A stretch of DNA of 64,000 nucleotides from Streptococcus cristatus (GCF_003943515.1 NZ_RJPT01000001.1:390517-454516); one strand, 5' to 3'. Counted from the first letter of the stretch, positions 1 through 11,963 are shown. A program made the numbers and translations. The notes: generated from the letters alone by a model not told the origin.

Positions 1-1537
1 GGTTGGCACCTGTTGTGTAATGATCTGTGTCAAACTTCCGCTCGATGAAACGTAGGATTCGAGTGATAGTAAAGGTCAAGACGAAGTAAATGACTGCGAT
101 AATGGTGAAGGTTTGGAAATACTGATAGGTCTGAGTTGCAATGGTATTTCCTGAGAAGTAGAGCTCTACCACGGAGATGACATTGAGGACAGAAGTATCC
201 TTGATATTGATGACAAATTCATTACCAGTTGCAGGCAAAATGTTGCGGACCACCTGTGGCAGGACGACCTTGCGCATGGTTTGACCGTGGGTCATTCCGA
301 GCGCAGTAGCTGCTTCGAATTGTCCCTTGTCAACGGCAAAGATACCACCGCGGACAATTTCACTCATGTAGGCACCAGTATTGATAGAAACGATAAAGAT
401 GGCTGCAGCTGTCCGGTCAATCGAAATGCCAAAAGCCTGGGCCGTTCCATAGTAGATAACCATGGATTGTACAATCATAGGAGTACCACGGAAGATTTCA
501 ATGTAAACATTGAGGAACCAACCGAATAGTTTTTGTAGGAAGGCTAGAGCCTTATTTTTTGAAATGGGCGCTGTCCGATAGACCCCAATCAGCAGACCGA
601 TGAGGAGACCAGCGATTGTTCCTGTAATGGAAATGAGCAAGGTCAAACCAGCTCCGCGTAAGAACTGCGGCCAATTTTCCTTCCAAATCTTAAAAACTTT
701 ATTGAAGAATGTGTCTTCAGCATCGTCAGTATCGGTGTCCACCGGTTGATTTTTAATCATCCGATCCATCAGCTGGACTTGGTCATCTGTTGAGAGTTTA
801 GCGATAGCTGCATTAGCTTGCTCGATTCGGCTGTCGTCTTTACGCATACCGACAGCGATGGAGGCATCTTCTTCGCCGACCTCAAAGCCTTCTTTAAATT
901 GGATCATTTTGAACTTAGAGTTGGCAGCTTCAGCTGTAAGAGCTTCGGGACGTTCAGAGATGTATCCGTCAATAACACCAGATTCTAGAGCTTGACGCAT
1001 TTGGGCGAAATCTCCCATGGCGGTCTCTTGCTTAGCTCCAGGCAACTGAGAAATCAGATTGTAAAGATAGACACCTTGCTGGGAGGTGATTTTAGCATCC
1101 TTGAAGTCCTTGAGGGTCTTGGCATTGGCGTAGTTGCCGTCTTTTCGAACCAACATAACAGGCTCACTGGTGTAGTAGCTGTTAGAAAAGGCGATTTCTT
1201 TTTTACGTTCGGCTGTTGGGCTCATGCCAGCGATAATCATATCGATTTTACCAGAGGTCAAGGCTGGAATCAGTCCATTCCAAGAAGTTTTTACAACGAG
1301 CGGTTCCTTGCCCATTTCCTGAGCAATCTTCTTGGCAACTTGGACATCATAGCCATTGGCATACTGATTTGTTCCTTCGATTTTGACAGCGCCATTCGAA
1401 TCATCATCTTGGGTCCAGTTGAAAGGGGCATAGGCCGCTTCCATCCCAATTCTAAGATAATCATCCGCCTGAGCTACGGTAAAGGTCCCCAGACAGACGA
1501 GGAGGGCTGTCAATAAGGTTAAAATGAATTTTTTCAT
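1..1537 (-). CDS. Amino-acid ABC transporter, substrate-binding domain fused to permease (partial, 3' end outside window)
   Basis: The reading frame starts at an ATG complementary to 1535-1537 behind GGAGAG and runs open off the left edge for 512 codons. Residues 1-24 form a signal peptide (MKKFILTLL...AQA). About residues 25-265 match a polar amino-acid periplasmic-binding domain. About 280-512 are a membrane permease domain containing an EAA-type loop (EAATALGMTHGQTMRKVVLPQ) that contacts the ATPase. This fused layout is common for glutamine/polar amino-acid importers of streptococci, and the ATPase gene is expected just outside the window. The exact substrate cannot be read from sequence. 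Confidence 0.93.
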   Translation of the reverse strand, partial: MKKFILTLLTALLVCLGTFTVAQADDYLRIGMEAAYAPFNWTQDDDSNGAVKIEGTNQYANGYDVQVAKKIAQEMGKEPLVVKTSWNGLIPALTSGKIDMIIAGMSPTAERKKEIAFSNSYYTSEPVMLVRKDGNYANAKTLKDFKDAKITSQQGVYLYNLISQLPGAKQETAMGDFAQMRQALESGVIDGYISERPEALTAEAANSKFKMIQFKEGFEVGEEDASIAVGMRKDDSRIEQANAAIAKLSTDDQVQLMDRMIKNQPVDTDTDDAEDTFFNKVFKIWKENWPQFLRGAGLTLLISITGTIAGLLIGLLIGVYRTAPISKNKALAFLQKLFGWFLNVYIEIFRGTPMIVQSMVIYYGTAQAFGISIDRTAAAIFIVSINTGAYMSEIVRGGIFAVDKGQFEAATALGMTHGQTMRKVVLPQVVRNILPATGNEFVINIKDTSVLNVISVVELYFSGNTIATQTYQYFQTFTIIAVIYFVLTFTITRILRFIERKFDTDHYTTGAN

Positions 1538-1617
1538 ATTCTCTCCGAGTCTTTCTAAAATGGTTCTTTCTATTCTACCGAAAAATATTCGACTTTTCAA
1601 TCCTGGTAAGCCCTTAC

Positions 1618-1670
1618 TTGAGAAAAATGCTATAATAGAATAAAGATTTAGAAAAGGACTTTGGTTTATG
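1618..1670 (+). promoter_or_regulatory. Extended -10 promoter for the DUF2207 gene
   Basis: TGC-TATAAT occupies 1628-1636, an extended -10 element, 32 bases before the ATG at 1668. No good -35 lies at the usual distance, as often tolerated with TGn promoters in streptococci. Confidence 0.55.
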
Positions 1671-3563
1671 AAAAGGTACTTGTCAGGGATTTTTATTCTT
1701 TTTTTGAGTTTATTTTTTGCTGGGACAGTGTCAGCTTTAGACTATCAAATCCAGTCATATCAAGGAAATTTGGAGATCCACGCCGATAATACAGCCACCT
1801 ATACAGAAGAGGTGACTTATCATTTTGATGATGATTACAATGGCCAAATGGTGTCTTTGGGTTCGGCAGGAAAGATGCCAGAAGGCTTTGCTATTGATTC
1901 AGATCCAAAAGTCTCCGTGAAAACCAATGGAGTCGTAAAATATGACTTTGAGCCACGAGTCACAGATTTGGGAGATGGCTACGAAGTCAAGATTTACAAT
2001 GCAGGTAAAGAGGGAGACACGGTCAAAGTAACAGTCACATGGAACTTGACCAATCTTCTTTTCCTCCATAAAGATATAGCAGAGCTCAAATGGACACCGA
2101 TCAGTGATTGGGAGGAGGAGCTGCAAAATGTGACGATTAAGGTCTGGGGCTTGGGAACTTGGTCCCTAACAGACATGTATGTTCATACAGGTTATTTTGG
2201 TCAATCGGCCACTATAGATAGAAATCGTGCGGATTATCGGATACAGCTATCTCATTTACCTAGCAGGAAGAAGATCGAACTGCATGGATATTGGCATCGA
2301 CAGGCCTTGCATCAGGCAGCAGAGGATCCAAAAGCAACCGACTATCTACAGACTTTTCAAGCAGTTGAGAAAGAGATTGTAGCTAAGAGCCAGTTTTATC
2401 ATCGCTTGGGAGAAGTCTATCTGCCACTTTTAAGTCTTTTCTTGCTGATCCTTTCGGGGATATTTTATCTGATCTTTCGGATGAAGATTCGTCCTAGTCA
2501 AGCTTTTCCTAAAGACGCTCGCCTCTATGAAGCTCCGCAAGATCTGGCTCCTCTCATTGTAGCGGCTAATATCTTTGCTGTGGATATGAGAGAAGTCGAT
2601 CCGACCAGTAGTGGACGAGCGCATTTGAAATTTGAAAATTTGGTGCAGGCGACCTTGCTGGATTTGATGGATCGAGGCTATATCGAGCTTTTAGGAACTG
2701 CAGACAAGCCAATCCTGAAACTAACTTCTAAAAAAGGTTTATCAGACTTTGAAGGAAAATTCCTACAGATGGCATTTGGCGACCATAAACAAGCAGCTGT
2801 AGCAGACTTGTTTGAGTCTTATCAGATTTCAGAAGACCTTTATAAAAATAAAAAATCAGCAGATGAGGCACGAATTCGCCAAATTGGAAATCGGATAAAG
2901 AATCGCTTTTCAACTAATTTAAACATCTTGTCTGAACAAGTGCTAAGGGAGATTCAGGAGCTAAACTTGCTGGATCACTATCGTCCTTTGAAACGAGGAG
3001 AAAAGCTTCTCTTGTGGTTGGCTTTAACGGCAAGTTTCCTTGCTTTTGGCTTGTCTCTCTTGACCTTTTTTGTCTATTTGATCAAGCTAGACGGTTTTAT
3101 TTGGTTCTATCTTCCGCTTGCAGCTGTTGCTTCGGTGTTGACCGTTCTGCTGGGCAGAGCCTTACAGTTATATCAGCGGGATGGTGTCCTGAGCGATGAG
3201 GGAGCCCATGATTTCTATCTCTGGAATAGCTTTGCGAATATGCTACGCTACATCGCTCGCCTATACGATACCGAGGTGGAGGGCATTGTCCTGTGGAACC
3301 GGCTTTTGGTCTATGCTACCCTATTTGGCTATGCGGATCGTGTTAGTCGGGTCATGAAACTGCGTCAGATTTCCTTGGAAAACGCGTCTATGAATACTTA
3401 TCTACAATACAATCTTCATCCTATTTTCTACGCAAGTTCCCATAGTTTTTCAAATTATGGCCACATTGCTTCGACGGCCAGTCATTTTTCTGTTTCATCG
3501 GGAGGCGGAGCAGGAGGTGGCTTCTCTGGTGGCGGTGGAGGCGGCGGGGGCGGAGCCTTTTGA
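1668..3563 (+). CDS. DUF2207 domain membrane protein with glycine-rich C-terminus
   Basis: This 631-residue protein has a signal peptide (about 1-23), a large extracellular beta-rich N-terminal domain typical of DUF2207, a membrane segment near residues 248-270, a cytoplasmic region, and two adjacent membrane segments near 447-495. It ends in a low-complexity Gly/Ser tail (GGGAGGGFSGGGGG), a hallmark of this family. Function is unknown; family members are proposed envelope proteins. It is divergent from the upstream transporter and precedes uppP, from which it is probably transcribed separately. Confidence 0.85.
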   Translation: MKRYLSGIFILFLSLFFAGTVSALDYQIQSYQGNLEIHADNTATYTEEVTYHFDDDYNGQMVSLGSAGKMPEGFAIDSDPKVSVKTNGVVKYDFEPRVTDLGDGYEVKIYNAGKEGDTVKVTVTWNLTNLLFLHKDIAELKWTPISDWEEELQNVTIKVWGLGTWSLTDMYVHTGYFGQSATIDRNRADYRIQLSHLPSRKKIELHGYWHRQALHQAAEDPKATDYLQTFQAVEKEIVAKSQFYHRLGEVYLPLLSLFLLILSGIFYLIFRMKIRPSQAFPKDARLYEAPQDLAPLIVAANIFAVDMREVDPTSSGRAHLKFENLVQATLLDLMDRGYIELLGTADKPILKLTSKKGLSDFEGKFLQMAFGDHKQAAVADLFESYQISEDLYKNKKSADEARIRQIGNRIKNRFSTNLNILSEQVLREIQELNLLDHYRPLKRGEKLLLWLALTASFLAFGLSLLTFFVYLIKLDGFIWFYLPLAAVASVLTVLLGRALQLYQRDGVLSDEGAHDFYLWNSFANMLRYIARLYDTEVEGIVLWNRLLVYATLFGYADRVSRVMKLRQISLENASMNTYLQYNLHPIFYASSHSFSNYGHIASTASHFSVSSGGGAGGGFSGGGGGGGGGAF

Positions 3564-3613
3564 TAAAAAGCTGGCAAAAGCCCTTGAGAGAGCTTTTCCT
3601 CTCCTCCAATATG

Positions 3614-3645
3614 TGGTATAATAAATGTTAAAGTTGTTTTAGGAG
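3614..3645 (+). promoter_or_regulatory. uppP promoter and ribosome site
   Basis: TGG-TATAAT at 3614-3622 forms an extended -10. AGGAG at 3641-3645 sits 6 bases before the uppP ATG. Confidence 0.55.
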
Positions 3646-3651
3646 TTATCT

Positions 3652-4494
3652 ATGTTTATTATTGAAATTTTAAAGTCTATTATTTATGGGATCGTTGAAG
3701 GAATTACAGAGTGGCTACCCATTTCGAGTACCGGCCACTTGATTCTGATTCAAGATTTTATCAAATATAAAAATGAAAATCCAGCCTTCATGGAAATGTT
3801 CAATGTTGTCATTCAGCTGGGGGCTATCTTAGCGGTTGTGGTGATTTATTTTGATAAGCTTAATCCTTTTAAACCAGGAAAAACAGCTCGTCAAATTCAG
3901 CTGACCTGGCAGCTCTGGGCCAAGGTAGTCGTTGCTGCTTTGCCAGCCGCAATCATCGGTCTTTTCCTAGACGATTGGTTTGAAGCGCATTTTTATAATT
4001 TGGTATCCGTTGCAATCATGCTGATTATCTACGGGGTTGCCTTTATCTATTTGGAAAAACGTGAGCAGGTGGAACCGACTGTTACAGAATTGAGTAGACT
4101 TCCTTATCAAACAGCTCTTTATATCGGTCTTTTCCAAGTCTTGTCCCTCTTTCCGGGAACCAGCCGTTCAGGTGCAACCATTGTCGGTGGTCTCTTGAAT
4201 GGTGTCAGCCGATCTGTTGTAACAGAGTTTACTTTCTACTTGGGTATTCCAATCATGTTTGGTGCAAGTGGGCTGAAAATCCTGAAATTTATTATCAAGG
4301 GTAATTCTTTAGGTTTCGACCAATTATTCCTTTTATTGGTAGCGATGGGAGTGGCTTTCGGAGTCAGTCTTTACGTGATTCGCTTCCTGACAGACTATGT
4401 CAAGAATCATGACTTTACAATTTTTGGTAAATATCGGATCGGACTCGGAGTTTTGCTGTTGGTTTACGGTCTGATTAAGGTCATTATTGGCTGA
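3652..4494 (+). CDS. uppP: Undecaprenyl-diphosphatase (BacA/UppP)
   Basis: This 280-residue polytopic membrane enzyme dephosphorylates undecaprenyl pyrophosphate to recycle the lipid carrier of peptidoglycan and wall polysaccharide; loss sensitises cells to bacitracin. The two family signatures are present: [15 protein letters not shown] near residues 16-30 and PGTSRSG at 168-174, which form the active site with conserved Glu, Ser and Arg. Length is normal for the family. It sits upstream of mecA and rgpG; rgpG also uses the undecaprenyl carrier. Confidence 0.96.
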   Translation: MFIIEILKSIIYGIVEGITEWLPISSTGHLILIQDFIKYKNENPAFMEMFNVVIQLGAILAVVVIYFDKLNPFKPGKTARQIQLTWQLWAKVVVAALPAAIIGLFLDDWFEAHFYNLVSVAIMLIIYGVAFIYLEKREQVEPTVTELSRLPYQTALYIGLFQVLSLFPGTSRSGATIVGGLLNGVSRSVVTEFTFYLGIPIMFGASGLKILKFIIKGNSLGFDQLFLLLVAMGVAFGVSLYVIRFLTDYVKNHDFTIFGKYRIGLGVLLLVYGLIKVIIG

Positions 4495-4496
4495 TC

Positions 4497-4527
4497 AAGG
4501 CTCGGGAAATTTTCCCAGCCTTTTCTT
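4497..4527 (+). terminator. Rho-independent terminator after uppP
   Basis: GGCT-C-GGGAAA (4499-4509) pairs with TTTCCC-AGCC (4511-4520), followed by TTTTCTT. Confidence 0.8.
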
Positions 4528-4545
4528 ATTTGACCAGTTATTTTT

Positions 4546-4574
4546 TTGAAATAAGTTTAGAATTTTAGTATAAT
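4546..4574 (+). promoter_or_regulatory. mecA promoter
   Basis: A -35 TTGAAA (4546-4551) and a -10 TATAAT (4569-4574) are separated by exactly 17 bases, giving a near-consensus housekeeping promoter 32 bases before the mecA start codon. Confidence 0.8.
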
Positions 4575-4605
4575 AGAAAGACTATGAAAGTATGAGGTTG
4601 ATGAG

Positions 4606-5352
4606 ATGGAAGTGAAACAGATTAATGATTCGACGATTAAAATCACCATCCAGTTGGAAGATTTGGAAGAACACGGAATGGAAATTGCAGATTTCCTAGT
4701 TCCCCAAGAAAAAACAGAAGAATTTTTCTATACCATTTTGGATGAGCTGGAAATGCCGGAAAGCTTTTTAGACAGTGGCATGCTCAGCTTTCGAGTGACG
4801 CCTAAACCAGACAAGCTGGATGTCTTTGTGACGAGATCCAAGATTGATAAGAATTTGAATTTTGAAGATTTGGGCAATCTACCAGACCTAGATGAGCTCA
4901 GCCAGATGTCTCCAGATAAATTCTTAAAGACTTTGGAAAAAAATATCTTTGAAAAGAGTAAGGATGACCTAGAGGCGGTTAAATCTTTAGAGGCAGCCGA
5001 GGCTGATCAGGAGGATTCTGCGGATTCTTCAGAGGAGAAGGACGAAGAGAACCTAGACCGTTATGTCTACTATATTTTGTCATTTACTGATTTGCGCAGC
5101 GTCGTTTCTTTCGCTAAAACGGTTGACTACCCAATAGACCTGTCAGAACTCTATAAATATGACTCTGCCTACTACCTGACTATTTTGGTAGATTTGGAAG
5201 AGCAACCAGAACTTTATCCAGCTTGGTTACTGGCTAAAATGCGTGAATTTGCTGAGGATACAGATATTACTCGTGCTGTCCTACAAGAACACGGACGTCT
5301 GCTTTTGGTGACAGAAGCCATCCAACAGTTGCAGAAAGTTGAATGCTTATGA
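4606..5352 (+). CDS. mecA: Adaptor protein MecA
   Basis: A 248-residue acidic protein of the MecA family. It links substrates such as the competence factor ComX to the ClpC ATPase for ClpCP proteolysis. The N-terminal domain (about 1-85) binds substrate, a very acidic linker (about 120-150, rich in E/D/S) follows, and the C-terminal domain (about 150-245, beginning RYVYYILSF) binds ClpC. The stop codon overlaps the start region of rgpG, so the two genes are translationally close. It has its own promoter just upstream. Confidence 0.95.
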   Translation: MEVKQINDSTIKITIQLEDLEEHGMEIADFLVPQEKTEEFFYTILDELEMPESFLDSGMLSFRVTPKPDKLDVFVTRSKIDKNLNFEDLGNLPDLDELSQMSPDKFLKTLEKNIFEKSKDDLEAVKSLEAAEADQEDSADSSEEKDEENLDRYVYYILSFTDLRSVVSFAKTVDYPIDLSELYKYDSAYYLTILVDLEEQPELYPAWLLAKMREFAEDTDITRAVLQEHGRLLLVTEAIQQLQKVECL

Positions 5353-6515
5353 TTGCTTTTCCATTGAAGTTCATTTTGGTGCTACTAGCGACATTTTTTG
5401 TCGGAGTTTTGTTGACTCCCCTCGTTCGGCTCTTGGCTTTTAAAATGGATGCAGTCGACTATCCTAATGCTCGACGAATCAATAAAAAGCCCATGCCGAG
5501 TGCAGGCGGTCTGGCAGTTGTAACGGCTTTTACCTTGGCGACTTTGGTTTTCATGCCACAGATTGTTGGCGTCACTTTTTTTGAACAGACTTATTTTGAC
5601 TATATTTGGCCTGTGGTGTTGGGGGGCTTGATTGTTGCCCTGACGGGGCTTATCGACGATATTAAAGAATTAAGTCCTCTGATGAAGTTAGGGGGGATTG
5701 TGCTAGCTGCCTGTCTGATTTGGTGGCTGACGGATTTCCGCTTGGATGACTTTAAGATTCCGTTTGGTGGTCCCCATCTTTTTTTCCCACCTTGGCTATC
5801 TTTTATTTTGACCATTCTCTGGATTGTCTCTATTACTAATGCGGTCAATCTCATGGATGGTTTAGACGGCCTTGTTAGCGGGGTCTCCATTATTTCCTTG
5901 CTAACCATGGGCATTGTTTCCTACTTTTTCTTGCCGGGTCATAATTTATTCCTGACTTTGACAATCTTGGTCTTAGTAGCGTCTATTGCTGGCTTCTTTC
6001 CTTACAATTATCATCCAGCCATTATATATGGCGGGGATACGGGGGCTCTTTTCATCGGTTTTATGATTTCGGTCCTCTCTCTACAGGGCTTGAAAAATGC
6101 GACGGCAGTAGCGATTGTCACGCCTATGATTATCTTGGGTGTACCGATTACCGATACCTTTTTAGCAATCGTTCGTCGGACTTTGTCTGGTCAGAAATTT
6201 TACCAGCCTGACCGTCACCACCTTCACCATAGACTCTTGTCCTTGGGATTAACACATCGGGGAACAGTTCTGGTTATCTATGGGATTTCGATGATTTTCT
6301 CTATGATTTCCCTCCTGCTAAATGTATCGACTCGCATCGGTGGACTCCTCCTCGTAATTGGTCTTCTGCTAGGTGTCGAACTCTTGGTAGAACTAATAGG
6401 GGTTCTGGGGCCGCAGAGGACGCCTTTGCTCAATATCCTGCGCTTTATCGGAAACTCCTCTTATCGAGAAGAAGTTCGAGAGAAGAGATACCAAAAGAAA
6501 CATAAACAAGAATAG
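5343..6515 (+). CDS. rgpG: Undecaprenyl-phosphate GlcNAc-1-phosphate transferase (RgpG/TagO type)
   Basis: A 390-residue multi-pass membrane protein of the MraY/WecA family that starts wall-polysaccharide synthesis by loading GlcNAc-1-P on undecaprenyl phosphate. Visible motifs are the Asp pair LIDDIKEL, NAVNLMDGLDGLVSG, GGDTGALFIGF and the His-rich loop DRHHLHHRL. Two in-frame starts exist, at 5343 and 5349; the second overlaps the mecA stop as ATGA and has better spacing to AGAAAG, so the true protein may begin MIAFPLK. The mecA-rgpG order is known from other streptococci. Confidence 0.93.
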   Translation: MLMIAFPLKFILVLLATFFVGVLLTPLVRLLAFKMDAVDYPNARRINKKPMPSAGGLAVVTAFTLATLVFMPQIVGVTFFEQTYFDYIWPVVLGGLIVALTGLIDDIKELSPLMKLGGIVLAACLIWWLTDFRLDDFKIPFGGPHLFFPPWLSFILTILWIVSITNAVNLMDGLDGLVSGVSIISLLTMGIVSYFFLPGHNLFLTLTILVLVASIAGFFPYNYHPAIIYGGDTGALFIGFMISVLSLQGLKNATAVAIVTPMIILGVPITDTFLAIVRRTLSGQKFYQPDRHHLHHRLLSLGLTHRGTVLVIYGISMIFSMISLLLNVSTRIGGLLLVIGLLLGVELLVELIGVLGPQRTPLLNILRFIGNSSYREEVREKRYQKKHKQE

Positions 6516-6526
6516 TTCTAAACAAA

Positions 6527-6550
6527 ATAAAAGCCTTTTGGGCTTTTTTT
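6527..6550 (+). terminator. Terminator after rgpG
   Basis: AAAGCC and GGCTTT pair around a TTTTG loop and are followed by a T run (6543-6551). Confidence 0.75.
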
Positions 6551-6590
6551 TGGTATACTAAAGTATGTAAATCAGCTAAGCAAAGAAAGG
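6551..6590 (+). promoter_or_regulatory. suf operon promoter and ribosome site
   Basis: TGG-TATACT at 6551-6559 is an extended -10 immediately after the rgpG terminator. GAAAGG at 6585-6590 precedes the sufC ATG. Confidence 0.6.
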
Positions 6591-6598
6591 AAAAAGAA

Positions 6599-7369
6599 AT
6601 GTCTGTCTTAGAAATCAAAGATCTTCATGTTGAAATTGAAGGGAAAAAAATTCTCAAAGGAGTAAATCTTACTCTGAAAACGGGAGAAGTTGCAGCAATC
6701 ATGGGTCCAAATGGAACAGGGAAATCTACCTTGTCTGCAGCCATTATGGGAAATCCTAACTACGAAGTAACTCAAGGAGAGGTGCTTTTTGATGGGGTTA
6801 ATATCTTGGAGCTAGAAGTGGATGAACGGGCTCGTATGGGACTCTTCCTTGCAATGCAGTATCCTAGTGAAATTCCTGGCATTACTAATGCAGAGTTTCT
6901 CCGTGCGGCCATGAATGCTGGCAAGGAAGACGATGAAAAAATCTCTGTCCGTGACTTCATTACTAAACTAGATGAAAAGATGGAACTGCTCAACATGAAG
7001 GAAGAGATGGCTGAGCGCTACCTCAATGAAGGCTTCTCAGGTGGTGAGAAAAAACGTAATGAAATCCTGCAGTTGCTCATGCTAGAGCCAACTTTTGCGC
7101 TTTTGGATGAGATTGACTCAGGTCTGGATATCGACGCTCTTAAGGTCGTGTCTAAAGGGGTCAATGCTATGCGTGGAGAGGGCTTTGGCGCTATGATCAT
7201 CACCCACTACCAACGCCTGCTCAACTATATCACTCCAGACGTAGTTCATGTCATGATGGAGGGGAAAGTTGTTCTTTCTGGCGGTCCAGAATTGGCAGTT
7301 CGCTTGGAAAAAGAAGGCTATGCCAAATTGGCTGAAGAGTTGGGCTTCAACTATACTGAAGAAGTCTAG
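6599..7369 (+). CDS. sufC: Fe-S cluster assembly ATPase SufC
   Basis: A 256-residue soluble ABC-type ATPase, first gene of the suf operon. It powers the SufBCD scaffold on which iron-sulfur clusters are built. Walker A (GPNGTGKST, near residue 37), the signature FSGGEKKRNE, Walker B (FALLDEIDSGLD) and the H-loop TH are all visible, with the SufC-typical EKKR variant of the signature. The five suf genes are tightly spaced on the same strand, ending with a terminator after sufB. Confidence 0.97.
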   Translation: MSVLEIKDLHVEIEGKKILKGVNLTLKTGEVAAIMGPNGTGKSTLSAAIMGNPNYEVTQGEVLFDGVNILELEVDERARMGLFLAMQYPSEIPGITNAEFLRAAMNAGKEDDEKISVRDFITKLDEKMELLNMKEEMAERYLNEGFSGGEKKRNEILQLLMLEPTFALLDEIDSGLDIDALKVVSKGVNAMRGEGFGAMIITHYQRLLNYITPDVVHVMMEGKVVLSGGPELAVRLEKEGYAKLAEELGFNYTEEV

Positions 7370-7410
7370 TCAAACATTCTTTTGACTTTGATAAAAGATA
7401 GGAGAATGAC

Positions 7411-8673
7411 ATGACAAAAGAATTGATTCAAGAATTTTCACAAATTCACGCAGAACCAACATGGTTGACTGATCTCCGTCAGCAGGCCTTTGACCAGATT
7501 GATCAACTGGACTTGCCAGTCATTGAGCGGGTCAAATTTCACCGCTGGAATCTGGGTGACGGCCGTATTAGCAACAGCGAGCCTTTGACCAGTGTGCCAG
7601 ATTTTACGGCTCTCGGAGATAATCTCAAGTTTATCCAAATGGGAACCCAAACGGTCCTTGAGCAGCTGCCAGCTGATTTGGCAGAGCAAGGTGTGGTCTT
7701 CACTGATTTCCACTCTGCTTTGGAAGAAATTCCAGAGTTGGTAGAGAAGCATTTTATGTCCGCAGTCAAGTACGACGAGGACAAATTGGCGGCTTATCAC
7801 ACTGCCTATTTCAACAGCGGTGCGGTTCTTTATGTGCCGGACAATGTTGAGATTGACCAGCCGATTGAAGGAATTTTTTATCAGGATAGCGAAAGCGATG
7901 TTCCTTTTAACAAGCATATTTTGATTATAGCAGGCAAGCATTCCAAGGTTAACTACTTGGAACGCTTGGAAACTTATGGTGAAGGGTCTGTTCCAGTAAC
8001 TGCCAATATCACTGTCGAAGTTATTGCTCAGGCTGGAGCTCAGATTAAGTTTTCAGCTATTGATCGTTTGGGCGAAAATGTAACGGCTTATATCAGTCGT
8101 CGTGGCAAGCTGGATAATGATGCCATGATTGACTGGGCTATCGGCGTTATGAACGAAGGCAATGTCGTGGCTGACTTTGACAGCGACCTCTATGGCAAGG
8201 GCAGCCATGCGGATATGAAAGTGGTGGCTCTCTCTAGCGGTAAGCAGGTTCAAGGGATTGACACTCGCGTAACCAACTATGGCTGCAATTCTATCGGAAA
8301 TATCCTGCAGCACGGAGTTATCCTAGAAAAAGGAACCCTGACTTTCAATGGTATCGGCCATATTATCAAAGGGGCTAAGGGAGCAGATGCTCAGCAGGAA
8401 AGCCGGGTTCTCATGCTGTCTGATCAAGCGCGCTCAGATGCTAATCCAATTCTCTTGATTGATGAAAACGATGTGACAGCTGGTCACGCGGCTTCTATCG
8501 GCCAGGTGGATCCAGAAGATATGTACTACCTCATGAGTCGGGGTCTTGACAAGGCGACGGCTGAACGTTTGGTCGTGCGTGGCTTCTTGGGCTCAGTAAT
8601 TGTGGAAATCCCTGTTAAAGAAGTCCGTGATGAAATGATTGAAAATATCGATATTATTCTCGCAAAAAGATAA
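7411..8673 (+). CDS. sufD: Fe-S cluster assembly protein SufD
   Basis: A 420-residue SufB/SufD-family protein with the right-handed beta-helix core and the C-terminal segment [26 protein letters not shown] that contacts SufC. It forms the SufBCD complex. AGGAG at 7400-7404 supports the ATG at 7411. It lies between sufC and sufS as in other Firmicutes SUF operons. Confidence 0.96.
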   Translation: MTKELIQEFSQIHAEPTWLTDLRQQAFDQIDQLDLPVIERVKFHRWNLGDGRISNSEPLTSVPDFTALGDNLKFIQMGTQTVLEQLPADLAEQGVVFTDFHSALEEIPELVEKHFMSAVKYDEDKLAAYHTAYFNSGAVLYVPDNVEIDQPIEGIFYQDSESDVPFNKHILIIAGKHSKVNYLERLETYGEGSVPVTANITVEVIAQAGAQIKFSAIDRLGENVTAYISRRGKLDNDAMIDWAIGVMNEGNVVADFDSDLYGKGSHADMKVVALSSGKQVQGIDTRVTNYGCNSIGNILQHGVILEKGTLTFNGIGHIIKGAKGADAQQESRVLMLSDQARSDANPILLIDENDVTAGHAASIGQVDPEDMYYLMSRGLDKATAERLVVRGFLGSVIVEIPVKEVRDEMIENIDIILAKR

Positions 8674-8702
8674 AAAGCTGGGCCTTGTCCCGTATTAGTT
8701 AG

Positions 8703-10371
<1,669 letters not shown>

Positions 10372-10388
10372 GAATGTGAAAGGAAATT

Positions 10389-11801
10389 ATGTCAGAAGAA
10401 AGAGTAGAACCAAAACCGATTGATCTCGGTGAGTACAAGTTTGGTTTCCATGACGATGTTGAACCTGTTCTCTCGACAGGGAAAGGGCTGAATGAAGCGG
10501 TCATTCGTGAGCTTTCTGCAGCCAAGGATGAACCAGAGTGGATGCTGGATTTCCGCCTCAAATCCTACGAGGTTTTCAAGAAAATGCCGATGCAGACTTG
10601 GGGTCCAGATTTGTCAGAAATTAATTTTGATGACTTGATTTATTACCAAAAGGCCTCTGATAAGCCTGCTAGAAGCTGGGATGAAGTGCCTGAGAAGATC
10701 AAGGAAACCTTTGAGCGGATTGGGATCCCAGAAGCGGAGCGAGCTTACCTTGCTGGTGCAGCTGCCCAGTATGAGTCCGAAGTGGTCTACCACAATATGA
10801 AGGAAGAGTTCCAAAAACTTGGAATTATCTTCACAGATACCGACTCAGCTCTTAAGGAATACCCAGAGCTCTTCAAGCAGTATTTTGCTAAGTTGGTTCC
10901 GCCGACAGACAACAAGTTGGCTGCCCTTAACTCTGCAGTTTGGTCTGGTGGTACCTTTATCTATGTGCCAAAAGGTGTTAAGGTAGACATTCCGCTTCAA
11001 ACCTACTTCCGTATCAACAATGAAAATTCCGGTCAATTTGAACGCACCTTGATTATCGTTGATGAGGGAGCAAGTGTTCACTACGTAGAAGGGTGTACAG
11101 CGCCTACTTATTCAAGCAACAGCTTACATGCGGCTATTGTCGAAATCTTTGCCCTTGACGGTGCCTATATGCGCTATACGACGATTCAAAACTGGTCAGA
11201 TAATGTCTACAACCTTGTAACCAAACGAGCGCGGGCTATGAAAGATGCGACAGTTGAGTGGATTGATGGAAACTTGGGTGCCAAAACAACCATGAAGTAC
11301 CCATCTGTTTACCTTGATGGAGAAGGGGCGCGTGGTACCATGCTTTCTATTGCCTTTGCCAATGCTGGTCAGCATCAGGATACAGGGGCTAAGATGATTC
11401 ACAATGCGCCACACACCAGCTCATCTATCGTTTCCAAGTCCATTGCCAAGGGCGGAGGTAAGGTAGACTACCGCGGTCAAGTGACCTTTGCTCGCAATTC
11501 TAAGAAATCTGTCAGCCATATCGAGTGTGACACCATTATTATGGATGATTTATCTGCTTCAGACACTATTCCATTTAATGAAATTCACAACTCGCAGGTG
11601 GCTTTGGAGCATGAAGCTAAAGTTTCTAAGATTTCAGAAGAGCAGCTCTACTACCTTATGAGCCGTGGCTTGTCGGAGTCCGAAGCGACTGAAATGATTG
11701 TCATGGGCTTTGTCGAGCCCTTCACCAAGGAACTGCCAATGGAATACGCTGTTGAGCTCAACCGTCTCATCAGCTATGAAATGGAAGGGTCAGTTGGATA
11801 A
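10389..11801 (+). CDS. sufB: Fe-S cluster assembly protein SufB
   Basis: A 470-residue SufB, the main scaffold subunit of the SufBCD complex, last gene of the operon. It carries the SufB-typical [17 protein letters not shown] segment and C-terminal [26 protein letters not shown], which mirrors that of SufD. GAAAGGA precedes the ATG, and the gene follows sufU by 17 bases. Confidence 0.97.
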   Translation: MSEERVEPKPIDLGEYKFGFHDDVEPVLSTGKGLNEAVIRELSAAKDEPEWMLDFRLKSYEVFKKMPMQTWGPDLSEINFDDLIYYQKASDKPARSWDEVPEKIKETFERIGIPEAERAYLAGAAAQYESEVVYHNMKEEFQKLGIIFTDTDSALKEYPELFKQYFAKLVPPTDNKLAALNSAVWSGGTFIYVPKGVKVDIPLQTYFRINNENSGQFERTLIIVDEGASVHYVEGCTAPTYSSNSLHAAIVEIFALDGAYMRYTTIQNWSDNVYNLVTKRARAMKDATVEWIDGNLGAKTTMKYPSVYLDGEGARGTMLSIAFANAGQHQDTGAKMIHNAPHTSSSIVSKSIAKGGGKVDYRGQVTFARNSKKSVSHIECDTIIMDDLSASDTIPFNEIHNSQVALEHEAKVSKISEEQLYYLMSRGLSESEATEMIVMGFVEPFTKELPMEYAVELNRLISYEMEGSVG

Positions 11802-11824
11802 AAAGAGGCGTTAGCCTCTTTTTA
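11801..11824 (+). terminator. Terminator of the suf operon
   Basis: A perfect stem, AAAAGAGGC (11801-11809) with GCCTCTTTT (11814-11822) and loop GTTA, overlaps the sufB stop codon and ends in a T run. Confidence 0.9.
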
Positions 11825-11963
11825 ATTGTGAATAAATCTTTGCTTAAGAAAAGTATTTAAAAGATTTAGAGGACCTGTTAAACAGTAGCGGAATACTCGA
11901 TTGCGAGTTAACCCTCAAAGAACTTTTTTTGATTACGTTAAACGTTTACAAACCATACAAATA

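Noticed and set aside
281..1516. Plus-strand open frames opposite the left-edge transporter gene
   Set aside because: The minus strand carries a long well-conserved transporter frame here; the plus frames lack ribosome sites and recognisable domains.
11936..11956. AAACGTTT palindrome as a CcpA site
   Set aside because: It lies between two convergent gene ends, not near a promoter, so a regulatory role is unlikely.
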